Below, in pieces: positions 36,172 to 61,029 of a stretch of 64,000 bases of DNA. Position 1 is the stretch's first letter, and every line of letters starts with the position of its first letter. Where the stretch lies: contig NC_135262.1 of assembly GCF_964204865.1 (NCBI RefSeq), positions 7,936,001-8,000,000 of the forward strand, given 5' to 3'. The DNA is from Styela clava. Taxonomy: Eukaryota; Chordata; Ascidiacea; Stolidobranchia; Styelidae. The notes beneath the pieces were generated by a model. It ran no database searches, was not told the origin of the DNA, and worked only from the letters and a program-made list of their open reading frames with translations. The position numbers and the translations under genes were made by a program.

Positions 36172-37136
36172 AGTAGTACTATCATTGCTTGAAAGTTTTA
36201 AAAAAATTTGTTCAGAGCGAAGATTGGTACGTAAACTTTCTGCTTTAAGTCGCTTTTCATTTGCATTTAGTTCAGCGAGGTTCGGGTGATTGGTTTCAAA
36301 ATGGCGTCTAAGATTATATTCTTTTGAAACTGAAACCACGCTTCGGCAAGCTAAACAAAGTGTTTTTGAGTTTACTGCTGTAAATAAGTATTTATTTGTC
36401 CATTCTGAGTTAAACACTCTGCCCTCAGTTTCTATCTTTCTTTTCTTGTTTTCAGTCATTGCAACACTGCGGCATGCTACACAACAAACTAACTGCTGTC
36501 AAATAACCTGAAAGCGAAAATGCTCGGCAAACCACCAATTAATTGTTCATCACAATGGACTAATCGAGAGTCTTTGGTCAAACCCGCACGCACCGTAGAT
36601 TTTCGTTTTACGTACATACACACAATTGTATCAGACACTCGCATCACAATACAAATACACAAACATATATTGCTAAAAACAAATTTCTCAAAACCATTTC
36701 GAGGGCCGCAATAAAAGGCTTCGCGGGCCGTATGTTGTGCAGGCCTGGGCTAAACTCTCTTCGACAACAAACATCAGACTAACAACGACGACATAGCATC
36801 CAAATGACCACTATAATTATATGGCGAATGCTAATTAGTAGTTGCTTTTAATGGATTTTATAAAAAGGTCTCTATTCATAACTTTACAACGTTAAATATT
36901 GTGACGAAACAAACTCACAGAAAGTTCTTGGCAACTACGGTTGCTACGAGAACCACTGTGAAGTGTGAATCCAACGGAATTTCAACGAAAAATTATTTCG
37001 CAGTTTCCAACCAGTTCCCACGCGGAAAATAACCTTTGTTAAATAATATTTCTTACGAAGAAATGGATTCTAGTCGGAAAAAAATAAATTTAAAATGATT
37101 TAAAGTCTAATTCGATATAAATATGAGTCTGAAAAA

Positions 37137-37369
37137 TGCCGACAACGTTTGACAATGATTTCATTTACACGTACAAGTCGAGTGTCTAACACCACAGTAT
37201 GATCAGCGGAACGAAACTTAAAAAAAAAAATGGGCCTTCAAAATCGACGAAAAATCAGATTTTGCCATATTTGGTGATAACTCAATGCTTCGAGGCGAAA
37301 TTTGAAACTCCACATGCCTACGACGTTTGACAATAATTTCTTCTACATGTACAAGTCAAGTGTCTACCT
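37137..37369 (+). repeat. Direct repeat pair about 178 bases apart
   Basis: CGTTTGACAATGATTTCATT...GTACAAGTCGAGTGTCTA at about 37147 and its close variant at about 37324 repeat in the same orientation. The second copy abuts the hAT terminus at 37370. Non-coding. Confidence 0.55.
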
Positions 37370-37920
37370 CAGGCCTGGGAAAGTAGCGGCCCGCGGACGC
37401 ATCCGGTCCGTGGCAATGTTTCCTCCGGCCCGCGAGCAGAGTTCTAGATTCAGACATTTTTTTTAATTACATATAAAATACACTTTAACCGTGAACTTCA
37501 TTATTGTAATGAAAATCAGTGTTTTAGTGCTTTGTTTTATAGACCATGGCACCATCTTGCTATCGCAGTCAACTATACTCTGTGGAAATTATCAGCGCCT
37601 GTTTTTGCACATGTTCACTGAACACCAGAATAATCTAAGCGTAAATTTTGCAGGAAACAAGAACAGAAATGTTGACACACAATTAAGGGTATTTAAGGAA
37701 AATTGGACAGCCTAGTATTTATTCACTGAAGTTGATGAAATAGCTGTTTGTTTGGTTTGCCCAGAGAAGGTGGGCGTTCTTAAGGTTTTCAATTTGAGAA
37801 GACATTTTGAGACAAAGCATGCAAAGAAATACAAAAATTTCAGTGATAACGGAATGACACAGCCAGCGGAGCGTATGGCAACAAAGCTACAGAAGCAGCA
37901 AAGTTTTTTCCCAACCTAGC
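37370..37920 (+). mobile_element. hAT fragment with BED-finger transposase remnant
   Basis: It begins CAGGCCTGGGAAAGTAGCGG, a hAT-type terminus. The interior frame has YLFTEVDEIAVCLVCPEKVG and then FNLRRHFETKHAKKY, a BED finger of the FAM200/ZBED5 kind, with a TAG just before YLFTEVD and a stop after QQSFFPT. No right terminus was found. Confidence 0.65.
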
Positions 37921-37959
37921 TATCCTGGCGGATCGGTAAAATTATATAAAATGTTTTCG

Positions 37960-38240
37960 TGGACCGGCAAAAAATTGAAATGTGTGGGACAGAAAAAAAT
38001 AACATATATTTGCGTAATATATTGCAATGTCGGGCACTCATTATGCTTCTAGATGAAAATAGGCACACTTAAAAACATTCCACATGAAGAAAACTATCAA
38101 ATAACGTGCCGGCCATAAATTGAAATGGGTGGAACATGAAATAATAACATTTATTTTCGTAATAAAATGCAGTGCTGGGCGCCCATTATGCGTAAGAAAG
38201 ACATATAGAAAACATCTCACATGAAAAACATTTACATGCC
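37960..38240 (+). repeat. Two diverged units of about 144 bases
   Basis: ATTGAAATGTGTGGGACAG...CGGGCACTCATTATGC at about 37973 recurs as ATTGAAATGGGTGGAACAT...GGGCGCCCATTATGC at about 38117, both followed by a CACATGAA block. They are diverged tandem units that may be part of the adjacent hAT remnant. Confidence 0.5.
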
Positions 38241-38591
38241 AAACCAAACATGAGCTTAAATGGATATATAGTTTTCGTTTACGATTTTCTTTTTTATTGG
38301 CTTGATGGGCTTGGGTGTAAATCGAATGCATTTATTCTCCGGCTCGAAAATTCATAACTTTTTTCTTGGATTCCAGCAACGGACAATAAATACTGGTGCA
38401 AAAAAAAATGGATTTGGAGTAGGTCTATCACAAAAATTGCAGCAAACTGTTTAGCATTCAAAATCCGGAAACAAATTGAATTGGGTAAGTTGTACGATTG
38501 TATAACATCAAGATTTTTTAGAGCAAAACCTTTGAACTGTTAGCAAGGCATTATGCTTGATCTAACCTAAGAAATGGTTCTTTATTTCTAG

Positions 38592-38858
38592 TCTCCGATG
38601 CCTGGCATCAAAAGATATTCATGTTCAATGCCACAAGACCTCGATTTTCATAGAAATAGTTCGATGTTCAATTGCAATCCTGCTTGCATGAATAGATCTC
38701 GCTTGGGATGTATTAGATCCGCATCCTGTCCATCCTTTGTAGAAGTCGTACCTTTTCAGATGAAAAACATGGCAAATGAAACATATGATACTGTTTGTAA
38801 AATGAGTCGATTTGAGCGAACGAAACTTTTCGTTAAAATGGAAATACAGACCAAAAAT
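38592..38858 (+). CDS. Exon candidate, duplicated in inverted form at 29 kb
   Basis: An 89-codon open segment sits between an acceptor (TTTATTTCTAG) and a donor (GTAAGT). It includes MPGIKRYSCSMPQDLDFHRN, three Cys-containing stretches and FERTKLFVKMEIQTKN. In phase, the next acceptor at 39052 adds ALRKIIETNSGKSIKKK and a stop. No family is recognised. The inverted copy at 29040-29475 preserves the same protein frame up to a deletion, which supports past coding use. Confidence 0.4.
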
Positions 38859-39065
38859 GTAAGTTACATATTAATTACCGGTAGCACAATTGTGTTATTG
38901 TCATAACGTTTCATTACAGTATTTTATATATATAACATAGTGAAAAGTATTCATTTTATAACAAAGGATAAATTTGATGTTATTAATATGGATAATATTT
39001 GCTTTGTTGAAAAGACTTTCTGAAGATTATTTTACCAATTATTACCGTGCAGGCTTTGCGAAAAA
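38618..39065 (+). repeat. Inverted duplication, right arm
   Basis: It matches the reverse complement of 29040-29475 across exon and intron sequence alike, including ATAGTGAAAAGTATTCATTT and TTTGCTTTGTTGAAA. Similarity extending through the intron shows a DNA-level duplication rather than a processed copy. Confidence 0.75.
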
Positions 39066-39455
39066 TTATTGAAACAAATTCAGGAAAAAGCATCAAGAAA
39101 AAATAATGTTTTTCATGAAATAAAAAAATTCTTCACCTTAAAATGCTCTCGTCCTAGTCAATCCAATAACTTGCTTCTTCTTGAGGAATATATTGTAGAT
39201 ATCCAAAAAAAGTACACTGAAAAAATGAGGTTATACATATATATATACTCAAGTTCAAATGTAGTAAAATAAAGGGCATTGCATATCAGTGCCGTCTGGT
39301 GGTATACCCAATATACAATGAATGCATGTATTACTAACTATACGGCTGCTATCTATTTAGCTTATGGTCCCATATGTTGATAAATAACTCGCTATTTGAA
39401 ATATTTAAAACAATTTTACCAATACATATATCAACGAAAACAAAGTTGTCTAGCA

Positions 39456-41525
39456 CAGTGGTTCCCAAACTTTTTTGACAATCGCCCCCCTATAGTAGTT
39501 TATACAACTTCATCGCCCCCCGGCAAGACAAAAAATATAAAGTCAGAATCGAATATATTACAGACCAAATAAGAAGACAAATCATAGTTTATAGTGTTTT
39601 TTAATGAAATAGATGAGCTTGGTGTTCTTCAGCGAGTTTTTTATGGTATCCAAAATTACCCCGTTTACTGGTGGAAAGGCGATTTCGTTGTTTTGATAGC
39701 AATAGTAACACGGCTGAAAACCCCTTTTTCACCATATAATAGGTCGGAAATGAAAGAATCCAGGGTTCTACCTCCTCAAAAACCGCCGTGTACTCTTGCC
39801 TTATAGTATTTTACTTCCTAAATTCACCCTATTTCACATTAAAATAATGACAACAAAGTTAATTTTCCCAAACTTATAATAATGATTTTCGTACATCTCA
39901 TTCATTCGTACAGCATGATGACATGCACCAGAATACTTTGGTAAAATTCATCCCCGATTCCTCATCCTACCACGGCCTCCAGTCCGATCACCAGTCCATA
40001 ATTAATCAGCCATTTGTTTTTGGATTCATGGATTCGGATGTGGAAGAAGTCGTGATCGACTATCGGCTACGGCTCGCGGGACAAAATTCAGGGCCAGTCT
40101 TTTGCGGGTCGCATATATTTTTTGAAAGTAAACGGAACAACGCGCGAAAACTGCGACAATTCGTGAACTCAACTCAGTCGTCTTATTAAAAAAATATTAC
40201 AATGACATTCAATGTGACACTGTCTTGTTGCTGCATCACGCTGAATAGCTTTACGACGCCAAAATTGGAACATTTTCTAAATGGGCATCACTAATCCCAG
40301 TTCTTTGCTTGTTCTTTGTAATGTTCATTTTTGAAAAAAATTGTTCGCACAAATATGTACTTCCAAACATCGAAGTGAATATTTTTGCATGATTTGTGAA
40401 ATTTTGATAAAGATTTCCTTTAAGAAGATACATTCTTACAAAAATAACCAGTGATGAATGTCTCGAATAGAATATGAATTTTATTTCCTTATTGCATTGC
40501 AATATATTCGAATATTGACTGCGCTATTGAACCCCTGCCCTCAGCATCAACTTTTCTTCGTGTTTCCATTTGTCTAATTATAATTAAATTGTGGGCTCGT
40601 TAAACGAGTAGCTGTTCAATAGAATTTGTAGAATATAATAAAATTTAGTCCAAACGTGTTTCAAGATAAATTCTGTTGCGTAAAAAAATGTAGTAATTTA
40701 CTCCTCGAGCGTAGATTATAAATAAAAAAAATTTCATCGGCAAAACCGCCGTTTGGATGTTTACCCGGACATAGACTTCCTTGTTTACTTCGTAACATTG
40801 GCCAATCAGCAAGATGCAAAAACGTAACAATGCCCCTTTTCACATCCGCTCAGACACGCTCACTCAAACAGATTTTCAGGCGTGGTCGTGAACATTACCT
40901 CAGTTTCGCTTTTTGAATTATGTTCGTTAGTTTTTAGTTGTTTTTCGGAAATTTAAATATAAATCAAATAAATCAATGATTACTTTGTCTTCCTATGAGT
41001 TTCAGTTTAATTACAGGAATCAAAAATTAGTGTAGAAATAGCTGTGATAGACTAGGCTAAAATTCTTTATCGGTACTTTTAAAAAACAGATTGTTGAATG
41101 GTGTGTATTAGAATGATAGTTTGAAACAAATACCCCATTTTACAGGCAACAACTCGCGAAACCACTCTTAAAATAAACACCGAAAATTTTAAAATGGTAA
41201 AGTATGGGAAGAATTTCCCGCGGTCAAAGGTCCATTCAGCGAATCGTCTCGGGCCAGATTATTTTACTCCGGCCGTATTTTGCCGACCACTGGGATACGC
41301 AACTACTGTCCCTTACTGCGAATACGAGTCCAGAAATCCTTTCGCGTGTGATAATCGCCCACGTGATTCAAGCCTGCGAATGCACACAGATTACAGAATT
41401 AAGTGCGCCGAACATAAAACAGGTTTCTCGAAATCGCCCCCCTATCGTCCCGTTCGACTTTTTCGCCCCCCTCTGTATCGTTTTCGCCCACTGGGGGGCG
41501 ATATCGCCCACTTTGGGAATCACTG
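39456..41525 (-). mobile_element. hAT element with degraded interior
   Basis: Left CAGTGGTTCCCAAAC with a following ATCGCCCCCC, and right CACTTTGGGAATCACTG preceded by GGGGGGCGAT, are inverted repeats. The flanks GTCTAGCA and GACTCCAGCA are only loosely alike, so the target duplication has decayed or a boundary is off by a few bases. A minus-strand transposase C-terminus remains (listed separately). Part of its interior recurs at 55800-56225. Confidence 0.75.
40251..40502 (-). pseudogene. hAT transposase dimerisation-domain fragment
   Basis: The frame has FTSMFGSTYLCEQFFSKMNI and KNKQRTGISDAHLENV, the conserved C-terminal dimerisation segment of BED-type hAT transposases, closely like the outer-element motif near 31.8 kb. 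The upstream catalytic part is missing. Confidence 0.75.
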
Positions 41526-44360
41526 GACTCCAGCATAATATACAACATATATAGACCTAACTTATTTTGAAGACAATTTTGTGACAACAGGATGATTGGC
41601 CATATATCATACAAGATTCGACATTTACGACTATACAAAAACGTCGTTGTACTATAATAGCTAGATTTTTGTAACAGTTTCATCAATTCGGAAGACTTCT
41701 AGCACGCGATCAATATTGGCGACTTGTCCCCTTATCGCGTCAAATAAGATTTTCGGGTTAACAAAGTCATCCAGCAGAAAATTTATTTGACATAAAACGG
41801 CATATTTAATGCATACTACGGATCAATTAGGTGTAGATGGAGATATAGTTACGGATATACGAACTTAATAACCGGAAGCGAAAATATAGCTCGATTACTA
41901 AATATTGGATTATCTAATTATGAGAGCTGTACTAACGAAACAACGTTACGCACGACGTCATAACGCAATGTAAATATTGTGAACGATTGCCAATGTCAAT
42001 GAACCCCGGAAAGGAGAAAAGTTGTGTTAAATGTGGCGAATAATATTAATCATTCAATGTTTTTATTGCTGTCTTGAACTACCGACAATCGTGTCGATCG
42101 AATTTTGCGGAACACCCCCAAGGCGTATGCCGTTAATTACTTAGCATTTTATCCGATTTCCTTCTTATTTTGTACTGGTAACGTTATTCTGCGTAGAAAA
42201 ATTATACTGGCGTCATTGAATAAAGCATGTCGCTGGTGTTTATGTTGTTTGCAAAAGTGTTTTTCGATACACCCTTTTTGACGAATCACATTATGAGTCA
42301 AGTCAGAATAGCAATTTTAACGATAAATTTGTTACAAATATAACATTTAACGTGGCTTATTCCAAATCATCATCGAAACCCCCTTAAATCATATATTTAA
42401 ACTGGTGACAAACAATTTCAATTTGTGACTTTTCAGCTTGTGGAATTCGTGTCATCAAACTAGTTTTCATTCAGCAAATATTACATCATAAATCAATGAC
42501 TTATTTGCATCGATCATATTTACTTGTTCGTTTTCACTCCCATATACCTTAGAATTGGATCACCAATTCCCTGACCATTGACCGAGATGTTATGTAACTT
42601 ATTCTATGATGAAGATATATTACGAATACCCCACCAACGACAAGTGGGAACCACCTGATGCATGTATGGATATAATATCATATTTAACATATCGTGACGA
42701 AATCAATCCGTTGCGAGAAACTTGTTGTAATTTTACCATTCAGTTGAATGGTCGATTGAACGTCATGTTATTCCGAGAAACTTATTTTGTCATAAACAAA
42801 TTTTTAGTAACGAATATGACTCCCTTTCTCTTGTAGGGCATTTGCTGCGTGAACTCGGCCGCGTGTGATCCGAAACTAATTGCCGCGTTGCCCATGTAGA
42901 TTCATAAAAACGACATTGGAAAGAGTTACGTGATCGATTACAGAATGTTCCCTTCTTTAAAACTTGTGGAACGAGATCATGCCATTTTGTTTCTCATGAT
43001 GACAAATAGGTTTTTTAAAATAACTTTTTATAATTGACCCCATGGTTGAATTGTCGTTTTACATACTAACCGCGCTGACTCACTTGAGCATACAAAACAA
43101 AATCATCGCTGACCAATCGTTCTAATTTAAAGTGATGTGCGATGAAATACTTGGGAAAGGAGAAAATTTATAGCAATATTGTAAATTTATCTTCAAATTA
43201 GAATCTATAGTTTAAGATTTTGTTAGCCCACGTTGATATGATTTGAAACTTGACGATGTCACAATATCTAAAATAGCCAGGTACTCGACCCTCATATCCC
43301 ACACGAATCACAGTACGAGCAGTGGGCGTTTTAATGGAGTTACCAAATCACTTGGAATCTAGATAGCACTTAATGCTAAAAGAATATATGTTGAACAGAC
43401 CTGGCCTTGTTCATTGATATATCCTGGCGTTTTGCATTCAAGCGGCATTCAAATCGAATTAGGGTAAAATATTGTATAACTATTCTCATGACACCGGAAA
43501 TTTATCGTGAAGCATTACTGAGAAATCTGCAGATTTATACAACCATTTCGAAGATAAATTCATAACAAATCGAGTCGACGTAAAGGTGATTTTCTCAATA
43601 CATTCCAGGAATTGACGATTGTTTCATCCTAAAACTTTGTCACTGGTTGCGTAAGTCAAAATTTTGTCACAACCGGTAAAAGTCCCTAAACAGTTTCGGT
43701 GTGGAGCATTTAAAGGTGCGTCCTCCACCCTTCTAGTCAGTGTCAAACGAAGTCGGTGTACGTAGCTAATGACCCACGTACTATATTGCTTGCGATTAAC
43801 GTATATATTGAATAACTTGTAAATTGAATCCTACGTAAGCACGTATGCCGTAAAATTTCAAATTTATGTTTAGTTAAATGGTACCTTTTTGGCGTATATT
43901 ATATTATATTGCCCTTAGACTTCTAAAATCCATAAGTTAGAAAGGCTAACGGACGAATGGGAAATCTAAAGAAATCTTTTCTTCTCTAACATAATAAAAT
44001 ATAAAAGCATAAGAGTATTGTACTCCCAAATAACAATGGAACTTGCTAATTGCATTGAGTTAATAAAAAGTTTCAGAGTAATGTTATTAGATGTAAAAAT
44101 TGCAATCTAGAATTATATGTTCAAAACGCGGATGAATATCGGAAACGCCGTCGCAAAAGGCGGGAAATTTTGCAAAAATGCGCTATTTGCAATTCGACCG
44201 CGAAGTATGAGACGTTATCACAGTATTAGAGTTAAGTCACGTCTTTTGTGATTCAGGAAAATTGTTTTAATTTTTGTTTTGTTTTTTTGCTATAATTTTC
44301 ACACAAACTTTTTACATAAATATATTTATAAATATTCAACAGATTTTAATTAGCGAAATT
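41526..44360. other. Intergenic region upstream of the first metalloproteinase gene
   Basis: No exon with splice and family support was recognised. It should hold the promoter of the gene starting at 44361. An acceptor-like AATATTCAACAG ends 18 bases before that ATG. Confidence 0.4.
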
Positions 44361-49603
<5,243 letters not shown>

Positions 49604-50177
49604 TATGATTTCACGTCCGAAATGCTTCAAAATATTGCTTGTATTTAGCGTGTTGAAATATACATTTTTCTATGTAACCTAACTTTAATATAACCAGATA
49701 GTGTGTGAAAATTCTACTTTTTATATATCATGAAGATGCATATTACGTTCACTTCTTATTTGTATTTAACGCTATTTTTTTTCTTTGGACTCGCTTTATT
49801 TTTATTGCACTTGTTTTTATTTACGGTGTCATGTCACAAAAAATCCCAGTTGCAGGGTCGAATTAAGTTTCAGCCATCCTCCGAATACAGGTCATTGGCG
49901 AATCCGACAAGTAACAATGAAATGACAAATATTTCAGCTTCAACTGCGACTTCATTTCTCTGCTTTTGCAGTAATATTTCAGTGCTGGTAAACTTTGAAC
50001 CTTGTATTGATTCTGAAAGTCTAAAACCACAATTTAGGAAAACTATAAATTATCATAATGCGCCATAATTTAATTTATTTTTGCACTTTTCCAAATGTAA
50101 TAACTGTACTGCTTTTTTGATTGTTGATATTTCCATTTGTATAGGAGAAAGAACCTATTTAATTCTCATTATTGAAA

Positions 50178-50183
50178 AATAAA
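50178..50183 (+). promoter_or_regulatory. Possible polyadenylation signal of metalloproteinase copy A
   Basis: The first AATAAA that I see after the stop lies about 575 bases downstream. A non-canonical signal closer to the stop is possible. Confidence 0.3.
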
Positions 50184-50189
50184 CAGAAT

Positions 50190-53100
50190 TCACGAAGATT
50201 ACTTGTCTTAATTTTTGAAATTTTGGTGTCGTAAATTTCAGACTTGATGTATACATTGAGAATTCAATGTAACATTTATATAAAAGTTTAGTTTTGCGTG
50301 GAGATTTTTCTGTCCCTATATCCAAAAGGTATTGTCACAATTAGCTCTTTTAGGAAAAGTTGTCTCGATTATCTACAACTTTTCAAGACATTTTCTTATT
50401 TGACGTTGACATTTGTTCATAATGAACATACGATTTCTAATAACATATTGGTCCCACGGACCAACAAGGCAAAATCGAGAGAAAACTCCATCATATTCAA
50501 TCTCATTTGTTTCGTATTCTAATCATCACAAAACATGACAGGAAGACAAATTTGACGCTTTACCTTCTAGGCAAACTTCACTACAAAAATATGTTCCCCA
50601 CTCTAGTATGAGAATAGGCGTATGACATTTTGGGCCAAAAACAGCGCTCGAAGTATTCTTTTGTAAATGACTTTGCTGCCATCAACTCCTATTTTTATGT
50701 TGTCATTTTTTCGGTTGGTAGATAGATATATATCATTCGGTAGCGTCAGAGAATTTTTGACACAATTGGCTATAGATTTGCGCTAATTTCGACACTTTAT
50801 GAAGATATGATTATTTTGGTTGCAACGCCAATCTTCACACTTCAGCGGCATAAATGAATTTTCAAACTTCATACTAAATACCATGCTAATATACGGCTAA
50901 TAAATTACTCATAACCACAGAAAAGAACATTTTGAACTCGGGGGGAAACCAAACTGCCAATACGTAATTTTCCCGCCAAGTTGAACCAAAATTAAAATTT
51001 TGTAGATAGTATAAACTTTACCAAGTATGTATCATAGAAGGACCGCGCCTCATCGGCGCGTTCCACTTATGATACATACTTGATAATACCTTGTTGACAA
51101 AATACACATTTGTTGAATTTGAGTCAATGAATAAATGTTGAGTGATGATGAGCAATGGGGTCTTTCCTAACAAATAAGCAAATATTCATTGATTACTTGA
51201 GCAAAACATCTCAACCGGAAGTATTTAAAATTGCAGACTTTTCAAATTCATTCAATTACATCATTCTGTAAGTCCAATGAGTCAGTTAGAATTTGTTTCG
51301 TTTTTTTTATTTATTTCAAATTTGAATATTTTAATAGTGAGTTTCTTGCTAATAGAAACTGATTCAGTAAGGGATGCAATGATGATAGATATATCTGCAA
51401 ATTTAACTATTTTAATCTAATTTTCTCATGGAAATATTATTTCTGAATGGTCATTGAGGTTAGTTATACATTCGAAGTACAACTATGATTAATTTGGCTG
51501 ATTGAGCCAGTTTCAGAAGGTACCAAAAAAATGAAAAAAATTATGCACGAAATTTTCAAAAACTTAGTGAAAATGCCGTGGTGTATTTTTAAAAATATCA
51601 TTGGTTTTACTTATGTTAATAAACTCAGGTAATCAAATTGAATGGAGTTTGTTAACCTTTCAAAGTGCGAAGCGCCCCATAAAAGTAGATCTTTATTTGG
51701 CAATGATAATGTAGAAGTATTAGAATCGCTCTCCGTAAAGATAGCAATCCAAGTAACCTATTCTGTTGGGAAAGAGATGACGAAAATTGTTAAACGAGAA
51801 GAGACTTTGAAATGCATATGAGTGTGTATTATATATTAAACACTTCTGTAAACGTCGCATGCTTCGGCTGCTTAGAATTCTGTAGACATTTTTTGACACT
51901 TGTGCATGTATATGAGGTAATGCTATATCTCAATAGGATTGAAGAAAAAAACTTACGTTTCAAAACCGGTATCGGTGTCAACACGTACTGCTTCATTTCA
52001 TCTACCGATGCAGTTTTAAGCGAAGTAGAACGAATACAGTTATTGCAATGTTGTGCGGAAACCTCAAGCGTGAACGCTCAGAAGTTCTTTGTTCGTCGAT
52101 ATTGTAGTTGGAAATCCGTCAGCTTGATCTACAGTTAGAACTATTCTGTTTGCAATTTCGTATAGTAGTTTTACAATAATGCTTGTTTTTATTTAACATG
52201 TAACTATAGAAAGGTTATGTTGACTTCCGCTGGACACCAGGTATCATTACATAACAAATGCAACAGGCATATTGTTTACAGATCTTTTTCCCGGAAGTAT
52301 TTTTGACAAGTGACTGTTAACATAAAACTGAAGAAAAAAATGAGAAATTTTACAAAATAGGATATATATAGAAGAGCGGATGTTTTTCGTTAAAGTAAAT
52401 TAGCACGTCGACAGCGACAACAAAAGCTTTCGGATTGAGCACTCTAGAAATTAACAGCAAATTAATTTTCATTTCCTAATTTAGTGTTAAGTTACTTATG
52501 TCATAGCATCCTTTTTTGAACTTGGGGAAATAGTAAAGTAAGGGAGGCTTACATTTAATTCGGTATCATTTCGAGTACATTCATTCGGAATAGATAACAA
52601 CTTTGGGGTGTTTTTACCTAGGGGGTATGTCATTACGAATGTTTCTATATCATACTGACACTTCAGAGAAGTATGCTATTAGTCATGGAATTGGCAGACC
52701 CCTAGTTTCTATTACCGATAATGAATTATGAGCTTTAACTGTGTGATACAATGATAGTTCTCTAGTCGGCCGTGTCTGATATAAAAAAATCTGTTGCCGG
52801 ACGAAAAACAACGACTTAAATGAAATCACATATATAATTTGTCATTGCAAGGTATTTTTCGATTTCCGTATTGGGTGTGAGGTGGGATAAGGAGAAAGTG
52901 TTGTAATATTTGCTCTGTAACATATTATTTAAACATGCTATATATGCATAGATAGATGTATTATTTGAAATTCTGTAAAATCTACTGGTAATTTGCAGCA
53001 ATTTGAGTATACCCGTGCATTGAACAGTATGAGACATTTTAGCATGTGTTAATTGTACAAGTACACACAACAAAAGTGTTGTAGTAAAATGAACAGTGTA

Positions 53101-53190
53101 ATCCGTGTTATTCCTGTTAGATTTACAATTTTTTTCATCCGAAACCACCATTTCAAACATATAGTCAGATTCAAAACATAAAGATTCATT
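50190..53190. other. Spacer between the tandem metalloproteinase genes
   Basis: No gene is recognised in these 3 kb. The one structured element is the hairpin at 51022-51082. The promoter of copy B should lie towards the right end. Confidence 0.45.
51022..51082. repeat. Perfectly placed 61-base hairpin
   Basis: CAAGTATGTATCATA and GGACCGCGCC on the left are mirrored by GGCGCGTTCC and TATGATACATACTTG on the right, with a few mismatches and a 5-base loop (TCATC). The GC-rich stem top stands out in AT-rich DNA. It could be a miniature foldback element or a structured RNA; no evidence decides. Confidence 0.7.
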
Positions 53191-53207
53191 TTCAGATATT
53201 TTTCGAG

Positions 53208-60963
<7,756 letters not shown>

Positions 60964-61018
60964 TCATAATGTGTATATTTCGTTTTCTTCGTTGTATTAT
61001 AAGGCAAAATTAGTTGTA

Positions 61019-61024
61019 AAATAA
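61019..61024 (+). promoter_or_regulatory. Polyadenylation signal of metalloproteinase copy B
   Basis: A canonical AATAAA lies 56 bases past the stop codon at 60963. Confidence 0.6.
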
Positions 61025-61029
61025 ATTTC

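Larger units (their letters stand above)
31691..36459 (-). pseudogene. Broken hAT transposase (BED finger, ZBED5/FAM200-like), split by an insertion
   Basis: The N-terminal part (36459 downwards) has a BED finger with CLAC and EYNLRRHFETNHPN. The inner element interrupts the frame at 36172/33185. It carries on from about 33140 with ERDFIKKCML, then the catalytic region including AIDESTDATDTAQLLVFVRG and GLCTDGAPAMCGKRNG. The dimerisation region SLFGSAYICEQTFSVMNFNK follows near 31.8 kb. In-frame stops lie at 32678-32680 and 32000-32002, and the reading frame shifts between the finger and the catalytic part near 33,150. The protein would be non-functional even without the insertion. Confidence 0.9.
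31310..36747 (-). mobile_element. hAT element (outer) interrupted by a second hAT element
   Basis: Left CAGGCCTGCACAAC and right GTTGTGCAGGCCTG are inverted repeats. GGCTAAAC lies on both sides (31302-31309 and 36748-36755), an exact 8-bp duplication. The total is 5,438 bases, of which 2,986 are the inserted inner element plus one 8-bp duplication. The element encodes a minus-strand transposase, now broken. Confidence 0.95.

Noticed and set aside
37137..38240. CRISPR-like array from the spaced repeats
   Set aside because: There are only two diverged copies of each unit with no regular spacing, in a eukaryotic context. They are better explained as transposon-associated repeats.
39594..41554. 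Several plus-strand frames of 70-116 residues
   Set aside because: They lie in the degraded hAT element, are low in protein-like features and run opposite to the transposase fragment.
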